Assembly: GCA_006937955.1 (NCBI GenBank)
Contig: SSNP01000031.1
Location: forward strand, 755,718 to 819,717
Reading direction: 5' to 3'
DNA: 64,000 bases
From: Pachypanchax playfairii
Lineage: Eukaryota; Chordata; Actinopteri; Cyprinodontiformes; Aplocheilidae
In this document: positions 25,619 through 38,512 of the stretch, in pieces
How positions within the stretch are numbered: position 1 is the first letter of the stretch
Layout of the letters: each line of letters starts with the position of its first letter
Position numbers and translations under genes: made by a program
Notes under the pieces: model-generated
What the model saw: only the letters and a program-made list of their open reading frames with translations
What the model was told of the DNA's origin: nothing
The model's database searches: none

Positions 25619-26345
25619 AACATTGTTCTTTTAGGCTTTAGTTTATGCAAAACTACAGAAACTAGTCAATTTGATTTTTGTTAACTTTGTGTCACCCAGT
25701 CACACTACATTTGATAAATGTAGCAGGGTCACAAATTGCGATCAGCATTTGAATTCATTCACAGAGCTTCACTCTTCTTGGGCTAGAATTATAAACATGT
25801 ATTTAAAAATACTAAGTGTCTCTAACAACAGTCAGTCATATCAAAGTGATTCCAGATCAGTGATTCTATGAGTCAGAACATGAAAGAAATGTGAGCCCCT
25901 GATTGGAGACAAAAAAGATAATCTTATTGGTACTGGGTGATCATATGATCAAACTTCATGATCGCTATAATTTTCAATTCGATCACGATGATCAGCTGTG
26001 AGGCTATTTTCTCAATCAAGCATGGTGGATGTGTGCAGGCCCAATAGGGGGTGGAAATGCTCCCTGCATGTTGTTTGTCCGCTGTCATTAAACTAGACGA
26101 AGAGCCATGTTTTGTGCTACACTGCTGCAGAGAAAAAGCAGCAGAATGGCCAAACGTGGTGCTAAAGACAGTGAAATAGATCCAAAATTTGAGTATTTAC
26201 ATTCTTGTCCAATGACTATCACAGATAGGCACCAGCTGCCCATGACACTGGATATAAATAAGTGAGTTTGCAAAATTGGAATTTGGTAAATTGGATGGAA
26301 TTTGAGATTTTTATTTTATTTTTTGCAATTTCATGTTTTCATCTA

Positions 26346-26860
26346 GTGTAATGGAATAATTAAATAAGAGTCGGAGTGAGTTGAAAAGGGAAAAAAAAGT
26401 TAAATATAATTTCATATATGAAGTGAGAGCAGACAGTCAAACATTGGTACATTGGAATGAGGCTCTGCCTATGATGTTGTCTAGCTGTTTTTTATAGTAA
26501 TGCTTATAGAGGGACTAACAGATCTCTGGATGTCACCAGGCCAAAACATCTTAGAGAGATTTATAAACTGTAGGTGCGATTTTAATCTGAACACTTGTTG
26601 TCTATGTGATATTTACATTTTACAAATGACACTGGGCGGCTGTGGCTCAGTGGTTAGAACGGTTGTCCTCCAACTTGAAGGTTGGTGGATCAATCCCGGC
26701 CACAAGTCGGGTTGCGTGAATGAATGCAAAACCTTGTAGTGTGAAAGCGCTTTGAGTGGTCTGAATGACTAGAAAAGCGCTATACAAATACAGGACATTT
26801 ACATTTACCATTTACTAAAGTAACCTGCTGGCCTCAAGCAGTTGCAGCTAAGGGAAGAAC
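26346..26860 (+). repeat. Dispersed repeat copy 1, split by a SINE
   Basis: The block from taaataagagtcggagtgag through gcctatgatgttgtctagct to tacaaatgacac, then aaagtaacct after the SINE, is repeated at 36283-36590 without the SINE. I do not recognise the family; an LTR is possible. It lies in the intron before exon c. Confidence 0.65.
26634..26815 (+). mobile_element. tRNA-derived SINE
   Basis: The head ggcggctgtggctcagtgg has an A-box-like tggctcagtgg, and ggttggtggatcaatccc is a B-box-like element, together resembling a tRNA gene promoter for RNA polymerase III. The tail contains gcgctttgagtggtc, aaaagcgctatacaaata and atttac repeats, as in fish SINEs mobilised by L2-like LINEs. It interrupts the repeat whose uninterrupted form is at 36283-36590. 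Confidence 0.82.
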
Positions 26861-27099
26861 TACACTCAGGACCCTTCCATCCTAAGCTCTTATAAAGAAC
26901 ATTCAGTACACATAATAGAATGAACCACCAAATCACTAGGGAGAAATCAATTGACTCCTTTTCAAACTATTAAAACAGGAAAAAATTATTTCATAAAAAT
27001 AGCAACATAACATTTTTTTTTGCTATTTTTTTTTTGCTATTCAGACAGTAGACCTGTCTTGTGTGTGCTACATTCATCTCTCCTCTTTGTTTCTCTCAG

Positions 27100-27185
27100 G
27101 TGAACATGCTGATTGGAATTGTGGTATTCAACAAGCTCATGTCTCGAGATGGCATCTCAGACAAGTCAAAAAAGCAGCGAGCAGG
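27100..27185 (+). CDS. adgrb2: adgrb2 exon c: end of TM5 and intracellular loop 3
   Basis: The exon is 86 nt after ttctctcag and before a GTGAGT donor. It reads VNMLIGIVVFNKLM then SRDGISDKSKKQRA, ending on GG of a Gly codon. It covers the cytoplasmic end of TM5 and the basic third intracellular loop. The phase-2 end can join either exon d (33-residue insert) or exon e directly, and both preserve frame. Confidence 0.95.
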
Positions 27186-27373
27186 GTGAGTTACTTTTCC
27201 TAAACACACACACATATCCCATTTCTACTCATGTTTTCAGCAGGAAACTAAAAACAAATTTGCCACGTTAACAAATATTGGGTGAATGTTATCAGCTGTC
27301 AGAAAACATTCACATGTCAGTTTAAAGTCTGTTAAATGGCTGAACTCAGATGCAAACAGAGGAGGAAACATTA

Positions 27374-27957
27374 TAGTAGTTCAGTAGTTCTTTATTTAAG
27401 TGAGTTTAAATTGAAGCTGGGTAGAAAAACACAGCGAAGCAGAGTTAACAGTCACAGGCATGTCTATGAGAAGAAACTTACAGGCAGAGTCTAAGGGGCT
27501 GGTGAAGGCATAGTAAAGTCCAAGACAAGGTCGAAAACAGGCAATCCAAAAAAAAAAAACCAAGCATAAAGTCCAACCAAGGGCAGTCATGAATGGTCCA
27601 GGTTCAGTAACACGAGCAATCCAATACAAAGAGCAGACAGACAGACATACTGGAAACAGGACGGGTGCTGGTTTTGAAGCGTAAAAGCAATTTGACAAAC
27701 TGGCAACCCCCGTCTGCTCCTCTACAGCTTTTAAAGAGGAGCAGACAGTTGAAGCTGGACACAGTAATTAAGGTGGCAGCAGGTGAACGTGAAAAGCACT
27801 GATTAGGAGTGTGCAGCAGGACAGAGAGGAAAAAAAAACACTGGTGCCCAGACAAAACAACTGGAACTAACTACAAAAACTAACAGAAACAAAACAATGC
27901 TAGGACTAGGGTGTGGATAACTAAAAGAGAACAGCAGGACATGGATAAGAAGGAGAT
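27374..27957. mobile_element. Possible insertion bounded by 9-bp direct repeats
   Basis: The sequence gaaacatta occurs at 27365-27373 and again at 27958-27966, bracketing 584 bp that resembles the non-coding antisense part of a retroelement. It includes a poly(A) tract near 27549 and a cagacagacagac tract near 27638. Its identity is uncertain. Confidence 0.35.
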
Positions 27958-29479
27958 GAAACATTACAGACAACTAACTTTTAACCACTCTAAGTGGCTT
28001 TGTACAAATCTATGTAAACCTATGTTTCTACTTTCAAAAATATATTAAAAAAGATCAAATTTAGCAAAAAAAAATGAGGAGACATATTTTCTATTCCACT
28101 GCTGTATTAGATGGTTTTCAACATGCAGTTTACCATTTAGTTTTCTCCTTTGGGAGATGTGAACGAATACGGCTGATATAAAAATCAATGACAGCTGTAA
28201 ATTTAATCAGCAACAGTAAACATACAGTTTATATAAATGTAACTTGGTGAAGGAAATAATAAAACATACAAACATGACATATTCATGTGTGAGATATGTG
28301 CTAAATCGTCCACTTAAGCCATCACATCCATTAAAGTAGCATGAGCAGAATTCTTCCCCCTTCCCAATCCTGAGCACAAATATCATTGGCTGATGGAGCC
28401 AAACCCCTGTTTTAATTTTCACTCCTATTGATTCAATGGAGTTCTTGTTTTCCTTTTCTCTGTCTCATTGCATATCCACCAATGTGCAACTGCTGCACTG
28501 ATTGAAATGGATAGTTTGTTTATTGTGGCGTGGGTTAACAGTACAGATTGACTCTCTGGGTGGCTGATTAGCTTCTTTGTAACACATTGATGCAGCTGAG
28601 ATTAAACCAGTTTTTGAATGCAAACACGCTGGGAAACACAGAGCAACACACATGCCGGTATAGCTATCTTTGTTAAAGGGAAAGTTGATGGCTTTATTTA
28701 AATGTTAATTTTTCACCTCCGTTTATAATCTGTTGACACTGATGGAAACAATCATGCACAATGTAACCTCAAACACGTACTGGTTGTTCTAACAGAACAA
28801 GTGAAGCTTATTAGCAGAATGTATTCCCTCGTGAAGCTATGGAGTAGTGGCTGGAACCAAGAAAATGAGCTGTGATAGGATGCTAATGTAGCATAGCTCA
28901 TGTGAGGTGCCATCGTTCTTCACTTATATGCACACAATACACTTTATGTACATTTGATTAGTCAATTGTAAATAAAACACTGCCAAGTCCAATTTTTCTG
29001 TCACTTTCATGAAAAAAAACACACACAAACAAACCAGCATGTAAGATTTGTTGAAGCAAATGAAAGGTGGTTTTCTTGTCTGTGTCACTGTAATCCGTTA
29101 ATCCACAAACTACTGTAACATTACAGTGTCCATCTATCACGATCTCTTTACTTGCTTTTCAATCAGTCTCTGTATTCTGACTGTTTTTTCATTGCTGCTA
29201 CTTTTTAAGACCTTGTTTTAATTTGACCTCTCTTTTTTTTCTCCCCCTCTCCTCCCTTCCCCCTTTTTTCACTTCCATTCTTCCATTTCATTGGTCTGTC
29301 CACACACTTTTTCTGTTTATTGTTATTTTGCTATGATGCCCTCACATTTAATTGTTGTCATCATTTGTGTTTCCATACATTACCCTATCCCCAAACCCCT
29401 TCCACCTTTTGTTTTTCCTCACATGGTTGTATGAATGTGTGTGGGTCTGTGTGTGTTTGTCTGTGGACATGTCCCGAAG

Positions 29480-29578
29480 TGTCCCGGTGGAGGCGCGTAG
29501 CAGACTGCTCCTGAAATGCTCCAAGTGTGGCGTGATCTCGAGCACCGCCATGTCCAGCTCAACGGCCAGCAGTGCTAT
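29480..29578 (+). CDS. adgrb2: adgrb2 exon d: 33-residue cassette in intracellular loop 3
   Basis: The exon is 99 nt and symmetric (starts one base into, and ends two bases into, a codon), so it can be skipped cleanly. It reads VPVEARSRLLLKCSKCG then VISSTAMSSSTASSAM. Its length and the KCxKCG core match the homologous loop-3 insert I recall for ADGRB3 and, more loosely, ADGRB2. The donor is GTTAGT. The acceptor (gtcccgaag) lacks a good pyrimidine tract, which fits regulated inclusion. The pair of CxxC cysteines faces the cytoplasm. Alternative: skipped in most transcripts. Confidence 0.82.
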
Positions 29579-30334
29579 GTTAGTTCATTGCCATCTTTTC
29601 TATCTTTTTTGTCCATATCTATTATCTGCTTTTCTCATGATTTTCATCATCTTATTCTATTTGTCTCTCTCCTTTACCTTTTTCAAATTTCTGACTGTTG
29701 CAGTGATGCTAATCGGACTTGTCTGAGAGGCAAAAACAATTGAAAAGAAAAGACAAGGATCAATATTGTTTAATGAGTGTACGTTTTAAATTAGCTTTCC
29801 TCTGGGTGCAATGAGCAAATATGACCTTTGTTTTGTGGATCACATTTTAGCAGTTTTTCAAACCTATTTGGAGTGAAGAATTAAAGAAGCTTAAAACATT
29901 AACAGTAGAATCTCAGGAAGGTTGTTAGTTGGACAAGAGGTACAGCTGCTAAGCCCAATAATACAGTTGTTTAATCTTAATCCTTTTAAGACCCTAGTTT
30001 ACATTAACATAAAATTTAACACGCATCATTTGAATGAATCTAAGAGAAAATAAACTGTCAAAAAATGAAAAAAAAAAAAAAAAATCCTGCCAAATGTAAA
30101 TTAGTACAGTGGATGACAGTTATATGCACGACCTCGGTGCCCAGCAGTTTTGTTCATATAAGCGTTGTGTGCATTTATTCGTCGGGGGTCATTTGGATTG
30201 TAAACATGGGTAGCAGTGTTTGGTATTGATAACACACAATCAGAAATGATGTAATAAAGCAATTAGAATATATTAGGAGAATACAACTCTCAAACAGAAT
30301 GAGTTATACTTGTAATAAATGTGCCAGATACATG
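29579..30334 (+). other. Intronic sequence with a poly(A) tract
   Basis: Nothing is recognised except an A-run at about 30068-30084. The start contains the GTTAGT donor of exon d. Confidence 0.5.
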
Positions 30335-30707
30335 CATACATGTCAACCTTGAGAACTCAGAATTAGGGAGACATTTATGGAGAATCAGGGAGACCACGCT
30401 TGTAGTGTCAGAGCGGGGGGTGGGTTGCTTGTTGTCGGTGTGGGTACTTGTAGGTTTGGGGGGTCGAGGTTTGTGTTGCAGCGGGGGTTTGATGGTTGCG
30501 TATGCAGTGATGTGGGACCGTTTGCAGCATGTAATCTGTGTTTGTATGACGGTCCTTCAGGTGTTATAAATAGCCAGTTGGAAACAACTGACGGCAGAAA
30601 CTGTCAGAAATGAGGAGAAATTTGGGAGAAAGTTTGCTCCAGGAGATTTTCGGGAGGGGCCAGAATTCAGGAATCTACTGGGAAAATAGGCAGAGTTGAC
30701 ATGTATG
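30335..30707. mobile_element. MITE with catacatgtcaac / gttgacatgtatg ends
   Basis: A 373-bp element has 13-bp-class terminal inverted repeats and G-rich internal sequence (gcggggggtgggttgc, ggagattttcgggagggg). No transposase is present. The open frames inside are not conserved-looking. Confidence 0.65.
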
Positions 30708-32587
30708 GATACGCGTGCATGGACACAACGGTATAACGGCACAGATTAAGTTACAGTTAGTAACAGAACAGAACAGTTTTCTATATTGGATATTAAGAAA
30801 TTTTGATTGATAATAAAAACTCTAACAAATGTTACTTTTGACACTATTTCACACTGAAGAAGTCGATGATTAATTTTTTGGAACCATCTGACAGCTTCAG
30901 GCAGACGTGCCAGACACGGCTGCTTGAACGCCAGAGCAGCCTAATTCCAGCCACCTGAGAGAGACAGTGTGTGGGAGAACACCAGCGGAGGTGCACAGTC
31001 AAGCAACTAGTGAGAAATATCAGGATTCAGTGAGATGCATAAATGATACGTACCTCCAAATGTGCATATATCCGTCGGCACTGTGCATATAAGCGTATGG
31101 ATTCTCTATGACACAGGAACAACACTATGGTGTTATAGTTTCATGGTTGCCATAGTCTCTACATGTCCTCCCTCTCTTTTAGTCATTTTAATCCACCTGC
31201 GTATGTTTAACTGGGTCCTTGAGCAAATCTTTCATCATAAAGCTTTTTTAAAAACGCTGTTTAAAACAGCCTTTCCTTTCTCTTTGTGCATTTTTTTATG
31301 ATTGGCAGCTTTGATTGGAGGACAGTGCATTTTGTGAAAACTCATTCATTTTTTGTTAGTAGAACTTGCAGGACCATTGTTTTTTTTCCTTATATTGCCT
31401 CTTTTATTAAGATAAATAGAATCTATTATTGCATTTACTCATTTCTAATCACAATGTTTTGGCTTAACCTTATGTCACCAAATGTTCAAAAAAGTACACT
31501 TTTTTCCAAAAGCCTTTCCACTTAGATCTTCCAACTGAAAAGTTCAAATTCTAAGTACGGCAGGTGCTAAGTGCCAAATGTAATATTGTTTTAAATACGG
31601 TTATCAAATAAATAATATGAGATTTTGTATTGTGCAATGATGTTAAAAATAATAATATTAGTAATGATATAATCCAATGAAGTGTTCAATCAAACTTGAA
31701 AGGGTTAAAAAATAAAGGTTAGTTTCTTCTCAGCAGTGATATGTCAAATTAATGTGAACATTTTCAGGATCATTATACTTGACAGTTTAATTGTAAAATA
31801 AGATCAGTTTTCTTTTTTTTTAATTTGTGACAAATTACTTACAAATATGACAAACACTTTCATGTTCTGAAACACCACCTGTTATCAAAAACAACTGAAT
31901 GGAGCAATTTAATTTGTTTTGTTCATGTGATTGACATAAATTGAAAGGTTTGCACCAAAACCAATAATATCTGTTGCCTTCACCTGAAATTGAAACCCCC
32001 TGTTTTTAGTTTTTTGCTGTCTTATTGAAACTCAGCAGGGACAAACCTATTTCTTGACATATTTAAAGAAAACTGCATGACTGGTAGTTATAAAGTAATG
32101 AATTTGCGCTCACACAACATGAGAATATGAAATTGGAGTCTGAATTTTTACTACTTCAAAGCCCTGGTGTTTTATAGACACACACACATATATAGGCTTT
32201 ATTATGGCCAACCTTTCCCTTCCCTCTGTATGCCTATTGTCTCTCTGTACCACCCCCCACCCAATGTGGCACTTAGAGTCCATCAACCATGTAATTGTGA
32301 GCAGTTGTTAGAGTCAGAACTTTCTACATGAATACACATCATCTTCCACTCATCATTTAGAATATTAAGTCTGATCCAAATTGCAGAGTGGCAGTCTGTT
32401 TCTAATCACCCACTGTCGAACCTGTGATTGATCTGTGTGTCTGTCTGTGTGTGTGTCTGTGTTTGCATGAAAGGACTGAAGCAACATGACTTACTAGAGC
32501 TGACTTGTCTAGTTTAAGACTGAATCCCTTGTTCCCTTTATCTGACACCCCACCCCCCACCTACATGTGCTTCTTTCTGCTTGACAG
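30708..32587 (+). other. Intronic sequence without recognised features
   Basis: It holds short GT-rich tracts near 32434-32464 and the acceptor of exon e (tttctgcttgacag). No gene is supported. Confidence 0.45.
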
Positions 32588-32687
32588 GGCATCCTTGTGG
32601 AGTTCCTGTGTGGTTCTTCCTCTGTTAGCCCTGACTTGGATGTCAGCAGTGCTCGCCATAACCGATCGGCGCTCCACACTCTTCCAG
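32588..32687 (+). CDS. adgrb2: adgrb2 exon e: TM6 and extracellular loop 3
   Basis: The exon is 100 nt; the acceptor is cttgacag and the donor GTGATG. The first base completes Gly or Met, depending on whether exon d is used, then it reads ASLWSSCVVLPLLALTWMSA and VLAITDRRSTLFQ. This is the TM6 helix with the family LPLLALTWMSAVLA signature and the short loop before TM7. It ends in phase 0. Confidence 0.95.
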
Positions 32688-33399
32688 GTGATGTGTGTCA
32701 CAATACCAGCACACATGCTAATGTGTTGTAAAGCAAGCACGTGCAATAGTGATGAAATATCGTGAGGTATTAGAAACTTCATCACACTGTGTCCTTGCAG
32801 TGCAACACAGAATGTTGATAGAATTATTTACAGCGACACATTAACAGCTCTTTTATTTTTCCTGAGGCTCCTTTTTGTCTCTAACTCTAACATAATTACA
32901 TGAAATACAAGTTCAATAGATTAATGAGCAAATTGATGAGAAAATAAGAGGACAAATGAAGAGCAATGAATTAAAAACCAGAAGTGAAAAAGAAAACGAA
33001 TGTAAAAAAGGTTAATCACATGTACTCTTAAGTAAATATTTACATGTTTGAATTGTTCTAAATCAGTTATTATTGTGATTCATACATATTTAGAAGTATG
33101 TACAGCAACATCACTTTCACTTCACATGTGGAAATCATGTTTGCTGATATGTTCTCTGTGAAACACAAGATTAATATGATGTATGTTCGTGTAGACAGGT
33201 GGGTGTGTTGGTGGGGTCCAAAAACATTTCTACTTTGACAGAGACTAAATGATTCAATTCAGTCATTAAAATCAAAAGGAAACAGGTCCAGTGAAAAGTT
33301 TTTGAAAAGTTTGGATTTCTCTTTAATGCAAAAAAAAAAAAGGGACTCACTCTGACAACCAGTCTATTCCTATACAGTACAAATACATTATAACTAGTA

Positions 33400-34170
33400 A
33401 GTAACATGACTGGGTATAAAGGAGCATTTTATAAAATTGGAAAGAACTTGAAGATCCCATCAGCTAATGGGAAAAATAGAATTAAAAGAGTCATAGAATC
33501 AAGAGAAATCTCTGTGCACAAAGGACAAGGTCAAAGATCAAAACTGGATGCTCCTGATTTGCGGGCCTCGAGGGGGCAGTGCATTAAAAACAGACTAGAT
33601 TCTCAACTGTGCATCCCTGCATGGACACAACAACACTTCCAGATAGCACTGTCTGTTAACACAGTTTGCTGTGTGATCAAAACATCAGTTAAAGATGTAT
33701 TACACAAAGCAGAAGCCACATGTAAACAGGTTCCAGAAACACTGGCATTTTCTCTGTGATCTGAGGTGATATGGAAAGTGTCCTATGGCGAAAGGAGAGG
33801 GATCAGTGGACAGCTCAAATGCTTGCATCTCTGATGGTATGCCGTTGAAGATGGGCAGCTTGCACATCTGGAAAGACTTCATCAATGCTAAACATTACAT
33901 AGAGGTTTTAGAGCAACATCTAGACAATGTCTCTTTCAGGGAAGGTCTTGTATATTTCATCTAGACAATTCTAAACCCCATACTGCATCACAAAAGCATG
34001 ACTATGCAAGAGAAGCGACCACAGGCTGAACTGACCTGCCTGTTTACCAGATCTTTCACCCATACAAAATATCTGTTGCATCAGGAAATGAGAAATCCAG
34101 CCACAAAAGCCCTGGACTATTGAGCAGCTAGCATCAGACAAGAATAGGACAACATTCCCCCTCCTGAAAC
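33400..34170 (+). pseudogene. Degenerate Tc1-type transposase
   Basis: The frame at 33406-33759 resembles the N-terminal half of a Tc1 transposase: KGQGQRSKLDAPDLRASRGQ, then CIKNRLDSQLCIPAWTQQHF and LSVNTVCCVI. Downstream, out of frame, are remnants of the catalytic region up to about 34130. It has stops and frameshifts and is a different family from the copies at 37141 and 53542. It sits in the intron between exons e and f. Confidence 0.6.
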
Positions 34171-34660
34171 ACCAACAGTTGGTCTCCTTATTTCTTAGAT
34201 GTTTACAGACAGATGTTTGAAGATCTGTTAAATTGTTCCATATTTTTTAGATACAGCTTGCCTGACAGTTTGTTTGATCTGTACATCTAAGAAGCTCTGC
34301 TTCGCTGATAGCTGAAATGCTTCTTTTATACTCAATGAAGTTACTTAGCTGTTGCCAATTAACCTAATAAGTTGACAAATGTTGCTCCAGTTAACCCTTT
34401 TGTTTGAGATGTGTTGCTGTTACCAAATCTAAGATGAGCTAATATCTTCTATGAAATGGTAAAATATCTCAGTTTTAACATCTGATAGGTTGTTTATGTT
34501 CTGTTAGAAATAAAATACTGTTTTATGAGATTTACTATTCACTGCATTCTGTTTATATATATTCTACATAGTGTCCCTGACAAATATAAAAATATCTAAG
34601 TTTTGATCCAGAAGAATGATCCAGATTTTAAAACTCAAATACATCATTCCTCTGCTTCAG

Positions 34661-34732
34661 GTCCTTTTCGCTGTCTTCGATTCTGTTCAAGGTTTTGTTA
34701 TCATCACTGTCCATTGCGCCATGCGCCGAGAG
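34661..34732 (+). CDS. adgrb2: adgrb2 exon f: TM7
   Basis: The exon is 72 nt (24 codons), phase 0 at both ends, after tctgcttcag and before GTGGGT. It reads VLFAVFDSVQGFVIITVHC then AMRRE. The FDSxQGF segment is the TM7 signature of the BAI group, and the RRE at the cytoplasmic end continues into VQD of exon g. The next intron holds the Tc1 and chromovirus insertions. Confidence 0.95.
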
Positions 34733-36282
34733 GTGGGTTCAATTTTCTCCTTGCGATAATCAAATCTTATTTGAATTTTGCTTGTTTCAGATTCATTTTA
34801 ATACCATGCAACACTGTTACCTCTGCTAACTTCTCCCATGTCACTAGGTGGGTTTCATTCACCTTATGTTCCAGGTCAGTCTGAGGCCATAACTCAACGA
34901 AGGCTGATCAGCCATGAGAGGGATTAGCATGGTTTTATATCCTGTGTCCTGTGCACTTCTTTCTCATAATGCAGCATGATAGTGCTCTATTGTCTGACTG
35001 ATCCAAGTCTGGTTTAAGGAGCTTACTAAGATGCTGTATGGAATAAGAAGATAAGTCCCTAACTAATAGCCCCTAGTTTGCTGTGGGTATTACAATCCCC
35101 CCAGAGGATCCACCCCTTGAGACAGACATGGACACACATAACGATACATGTGCACACACCCAGCAGTTACAGTTATTGAACTCAAAATCCCATTGCTTTT
35201 GCACAACTGTAAATATATCATCTGTTGCCAATGCATTGCAGTACACTACACACAGGTTTGTCACTCTCTCAGAGATCATTAGGTTACTGAGTGCATCACA
35301 CACTGTAAGTGATTTTTTTTTTAATGCTCTGAATGCTGCATTAAATCAATATCACAAAAGCGGCAGGGATCAGAGTACAGTAAGTCCAGGAATTATTTAT
35401 TGCAAATGTATGAAAATCCCATGCAAGAGACTGAGCATAAATCCTTCATAGCTGCAGAAAAATAGATGGGAAGAGGCTGCATCAGAGGAGGGGGAGGGGG
35501 CAAGGAGAAATGAGTAGAAAAGGAGGGGATAATCAGTTAGTATTAGTGTGCTAAGCTTGGTAGAAGAAACTACAAAGTAAGATAACAAACTACCATATGG
35601 ACAAAAAGCATGCTGCGAATGGAGTATGTTTTCAACATCCTGCAGTGATTCACAACAGCATCTCTGTAAGGAGTGAAAATGAAAGAAGCACGAAGGCACA
35701 GACAGCCTGTGGAGATCTACTAAGGAGAAGAAAGATGATGAACATTGAAGATGTTATACTTTTTATGTTTAAGAGGAAAGGCGTGGCTCGAGAAGCAACC
35801 AGAAAGAGATGTAATGGAGGATTATCATAAATTGTGATTGAGGAACTTGGTTTTGGTAAATATAAATGGAGGAAGAAAAAAAAGTTGATGATAGTGAGGA
35901 TGGAGTACATGGGTGGTAGAATAGGTAGAATAAGGTGTAGACACACAGAGGAGTTTTCTTCTTTGAAGCTATATGGAGCTGCATTCAGTGCTTTTGCATA
36001 CCATTATCTGTGCATTTATAAAATGAACACAGGAACAGAAGTTGAAGCCAAAACAAAAACAAGTGCTTCTAGTGACTGGCTACAATCTTAAATCCCACCC
36101 CCACCATGTAAGGGTTATATCTAACTGAGCTGCTACTGGCACAACATTTTCAGATGGGATCACACTGAATTTGTAATTGCAAAACCTTCACGTTTGTCAA
36201 AACTGCAAAAAAAAAATTTAAATTTGGGTGAGTTCTGCAAATAGGGCAAATGTGCATTTTGTCACAATTTAGTCATAAAATG
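34733..36282 (+). other. Intronic sequence without recognised features
   Basis: It contains purine-rich low-complexity stretches (around 35460-35530 and 35870-35890). No supported exon or repeat boundary. Confidence 0.4.
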
Positions 36283-36590
36283 TGTAGTGGAAGAGTTAAA
36301 TAAGAGTCGGAGTGAGTTGAAAAGGAAAAACTGTTTAATATAATTTAATGCATGAAATGAAAGCAGGCAAACAATGTGGTAATATGTTGGTATATTAGAA
36401 TAAGGCTCTGCCTATGATGTTGTCTAGCTGTCTTTTATAATGATTCTGATACAGGGATCAGAACGCTGGTGTTCCCCGGCTAGAACATCTTAGAGGGATT
36501 GATAAACTGTAGCTATGTGTTTAATCTGAGCACTTGTAATCATTGTGATATTCTTGTACAAATGACACCAAAGTAACCTACTGAGCTAGA
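36283..36590 (+). repeat. Dispersed repeat copy 2 (no SINE)
   Basis: This is the uninterrupted counterpart of 26346-26860, with tacaaatgacaccaaagtaa at the position where copy 1 carries the SINE. It is therefore the empty site for that insertion. Confidence 0.65.
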
Positions 36591-37502
36591 CATCCCCACA
36601 AGTGTCTTGGTTACATCTTAATTTGTTTGCCATTAATCCTCTTTTTTTTGCACTTCTGTTACAATCTTAATGTCAGATTTTCTTTTTCCAATCACTCACA
36701 ATTACATGGTCTCACTTTTTTTAAAGTTGGATATCCGTGATGACCGATTATTTTGAGAGAAAAAATTGCCTTGAGAATCTATGGAATGTGTTAAAAATTC
36801 ACTCACGCAAGAAAATTGAGAATTTTTTTATTATCAATTTGTTCTCGAGCTGTTACCAAAAGTAGCAGTGGAATGAGATACCGTCTTAAATGGAAAGTTT
36901 TTCAGACCAAACAATCCAAATAAAAATACATTATAGATTTTTTTTTAGGGATTAACTCCATTTGATTCATGTGGTCATTACCTTGCAGTTACATGTTCAA
37001 AACTTTAATTTTCCAACACAGTTCTAAAAATGCTTGCATGCAGGTGACTTGGTAGACTTTGAAGATTCTGGATCTAAAAATACAAGATGGCAGCATCTGC
37101 AAACAGGATATGTTGTCTTCACTTTTGTACAATGGAAGTACAGTGGGGCAAAAAGTATTTAGTCAGCCACCAATTGTGTAAGTTCTCCCACTTAAAAAGA
37201 TCAGAGAGGCCTGTAATTTTCATCATAGGTATACCTCAACTATGAGAGACAAAATGAGGAAAAAAAATCCAGAAAATCACATTGTCTGATTTTTAAAGAA
37301 TTTATTTGCAAATTATGGTGGAAAATAAGTATTTGGTCACCTACAAACAAGTAAGATTTCTGGCTTTCACAGACCTGTAACTTCTTTAAGAGGCTCCTCG
37401 GTCCTCCACTCGTTACCTGTATTAATGGCACCTGTGTGAACTCGTTATCAGTATAAAAGACACCTGTCCACAACCTCAAACAGTCACGCTCCAAACTCCA
37501 CT

Positions 37503-38512
37503 ATGGCCAAGACCAAAGAGCTGTCAAAGGACACCAGAAACAAAATTGTAGACCTTCACCTGGCTGGGAAGACTGAATCTGCAATAGGTAAGCAGCTTGG
37601 TGTGAAGAAATCAACTGTGGGAGCAATTATTAGAAAATGGAAGACATACAAGACCACTGATAATCTCCCTCGATCTGGGGCTCCACGCAAGATCTCACCC
37701 CGTGGGGTCAAAATGATCACAAGAACGGTGAGCAAAAATCCCAGAACCACACGGAGGGACCTAGTGAATGACCTGCAGAGAGCTGGGACCAAAGTAACAA
37801 AGGCTACCATCAGTAACACACTACGCCGCCAGGGACTCAAATCCTGCAGTGCCAGACGTGTCCCCCTGCTGAAGCCAGGACACGTCCAGGCCCGTCTGCG
37901 GTTTGCTAGAGAGCATTTGGATGATCCAGAAGAGGATTGGGAGAACATCATATGGTCAGATGAAACCAAAATAGAACTTTTTGGTAGAAACTCAACTTGT
38001 CGTGTTTGGAGGGGAAAGAATGCTGAGTTGGATCCAAAGAACACATACCTACTGTAAAGCATGGGGGTGGAAACATCATGCTTTGGGGCTGTTTTTCTGC
38101 AAGGGGACCAGGACGACTGATCCGTGTAAAGGAAAGAATGAATGGGGCCATGTATCGTAAGATTTTGAGTGAAAACCTCCTTCCATCAGCAAGGGCATTG
38201 AAAATGAGACGTGGCTGGGTCTTTCAGCATGACAATGATCCCAAACACACTGCCCGGGCAATGAAGGAGTGGCTTCGTAAGAAGCATTTCAAGGTCCTGG
38301 AGTGGCCTAGCCAGCCTCCAGATCTCAACCCCATAGAAAATCTCTGGAGGGAGTTGAAAGTCCGTGTTGCCCAGCGTCAGCCCCAAAACATCACTGCTCT
38401 AGAGGAGATCTGCATGGAGGAATGGGCCAAAATACCAGCAACAGTGTGTGAAAACCTTGTGAAGACTTACAGAAAACGTTTGACCTCTGTCATTGCCAAC
38501 AAAGGCTATATA
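37503..38512 (+). pseudogene. Tc1 transposase, frameshifted and disrupted
   Basis: The first part (MAKTKELSKDTRNKIVDLHL.. to WSDETKIELFGRNSTCRVW) is open to about 38043. There one C is missing relative to the intact copy, giving a premature stop. The rest (LWGCFSARGPG, FQHDNDPKHTA, PPDLNPIENLW) is open in another frame until the chromovirus insertion at 38513, only a few codons before the normal stop. All three catalytic acids are still readable across the two frames, but no single protein can be made. Confidence 0.92.

Noticed and set aside
26641..26705. Possible genuine tRNA gene
   Set aside because: It has A- and B-box-like elements but is followed by a SINE body and tail and interrupts a repeat; a functional cloverleaf was not evident.
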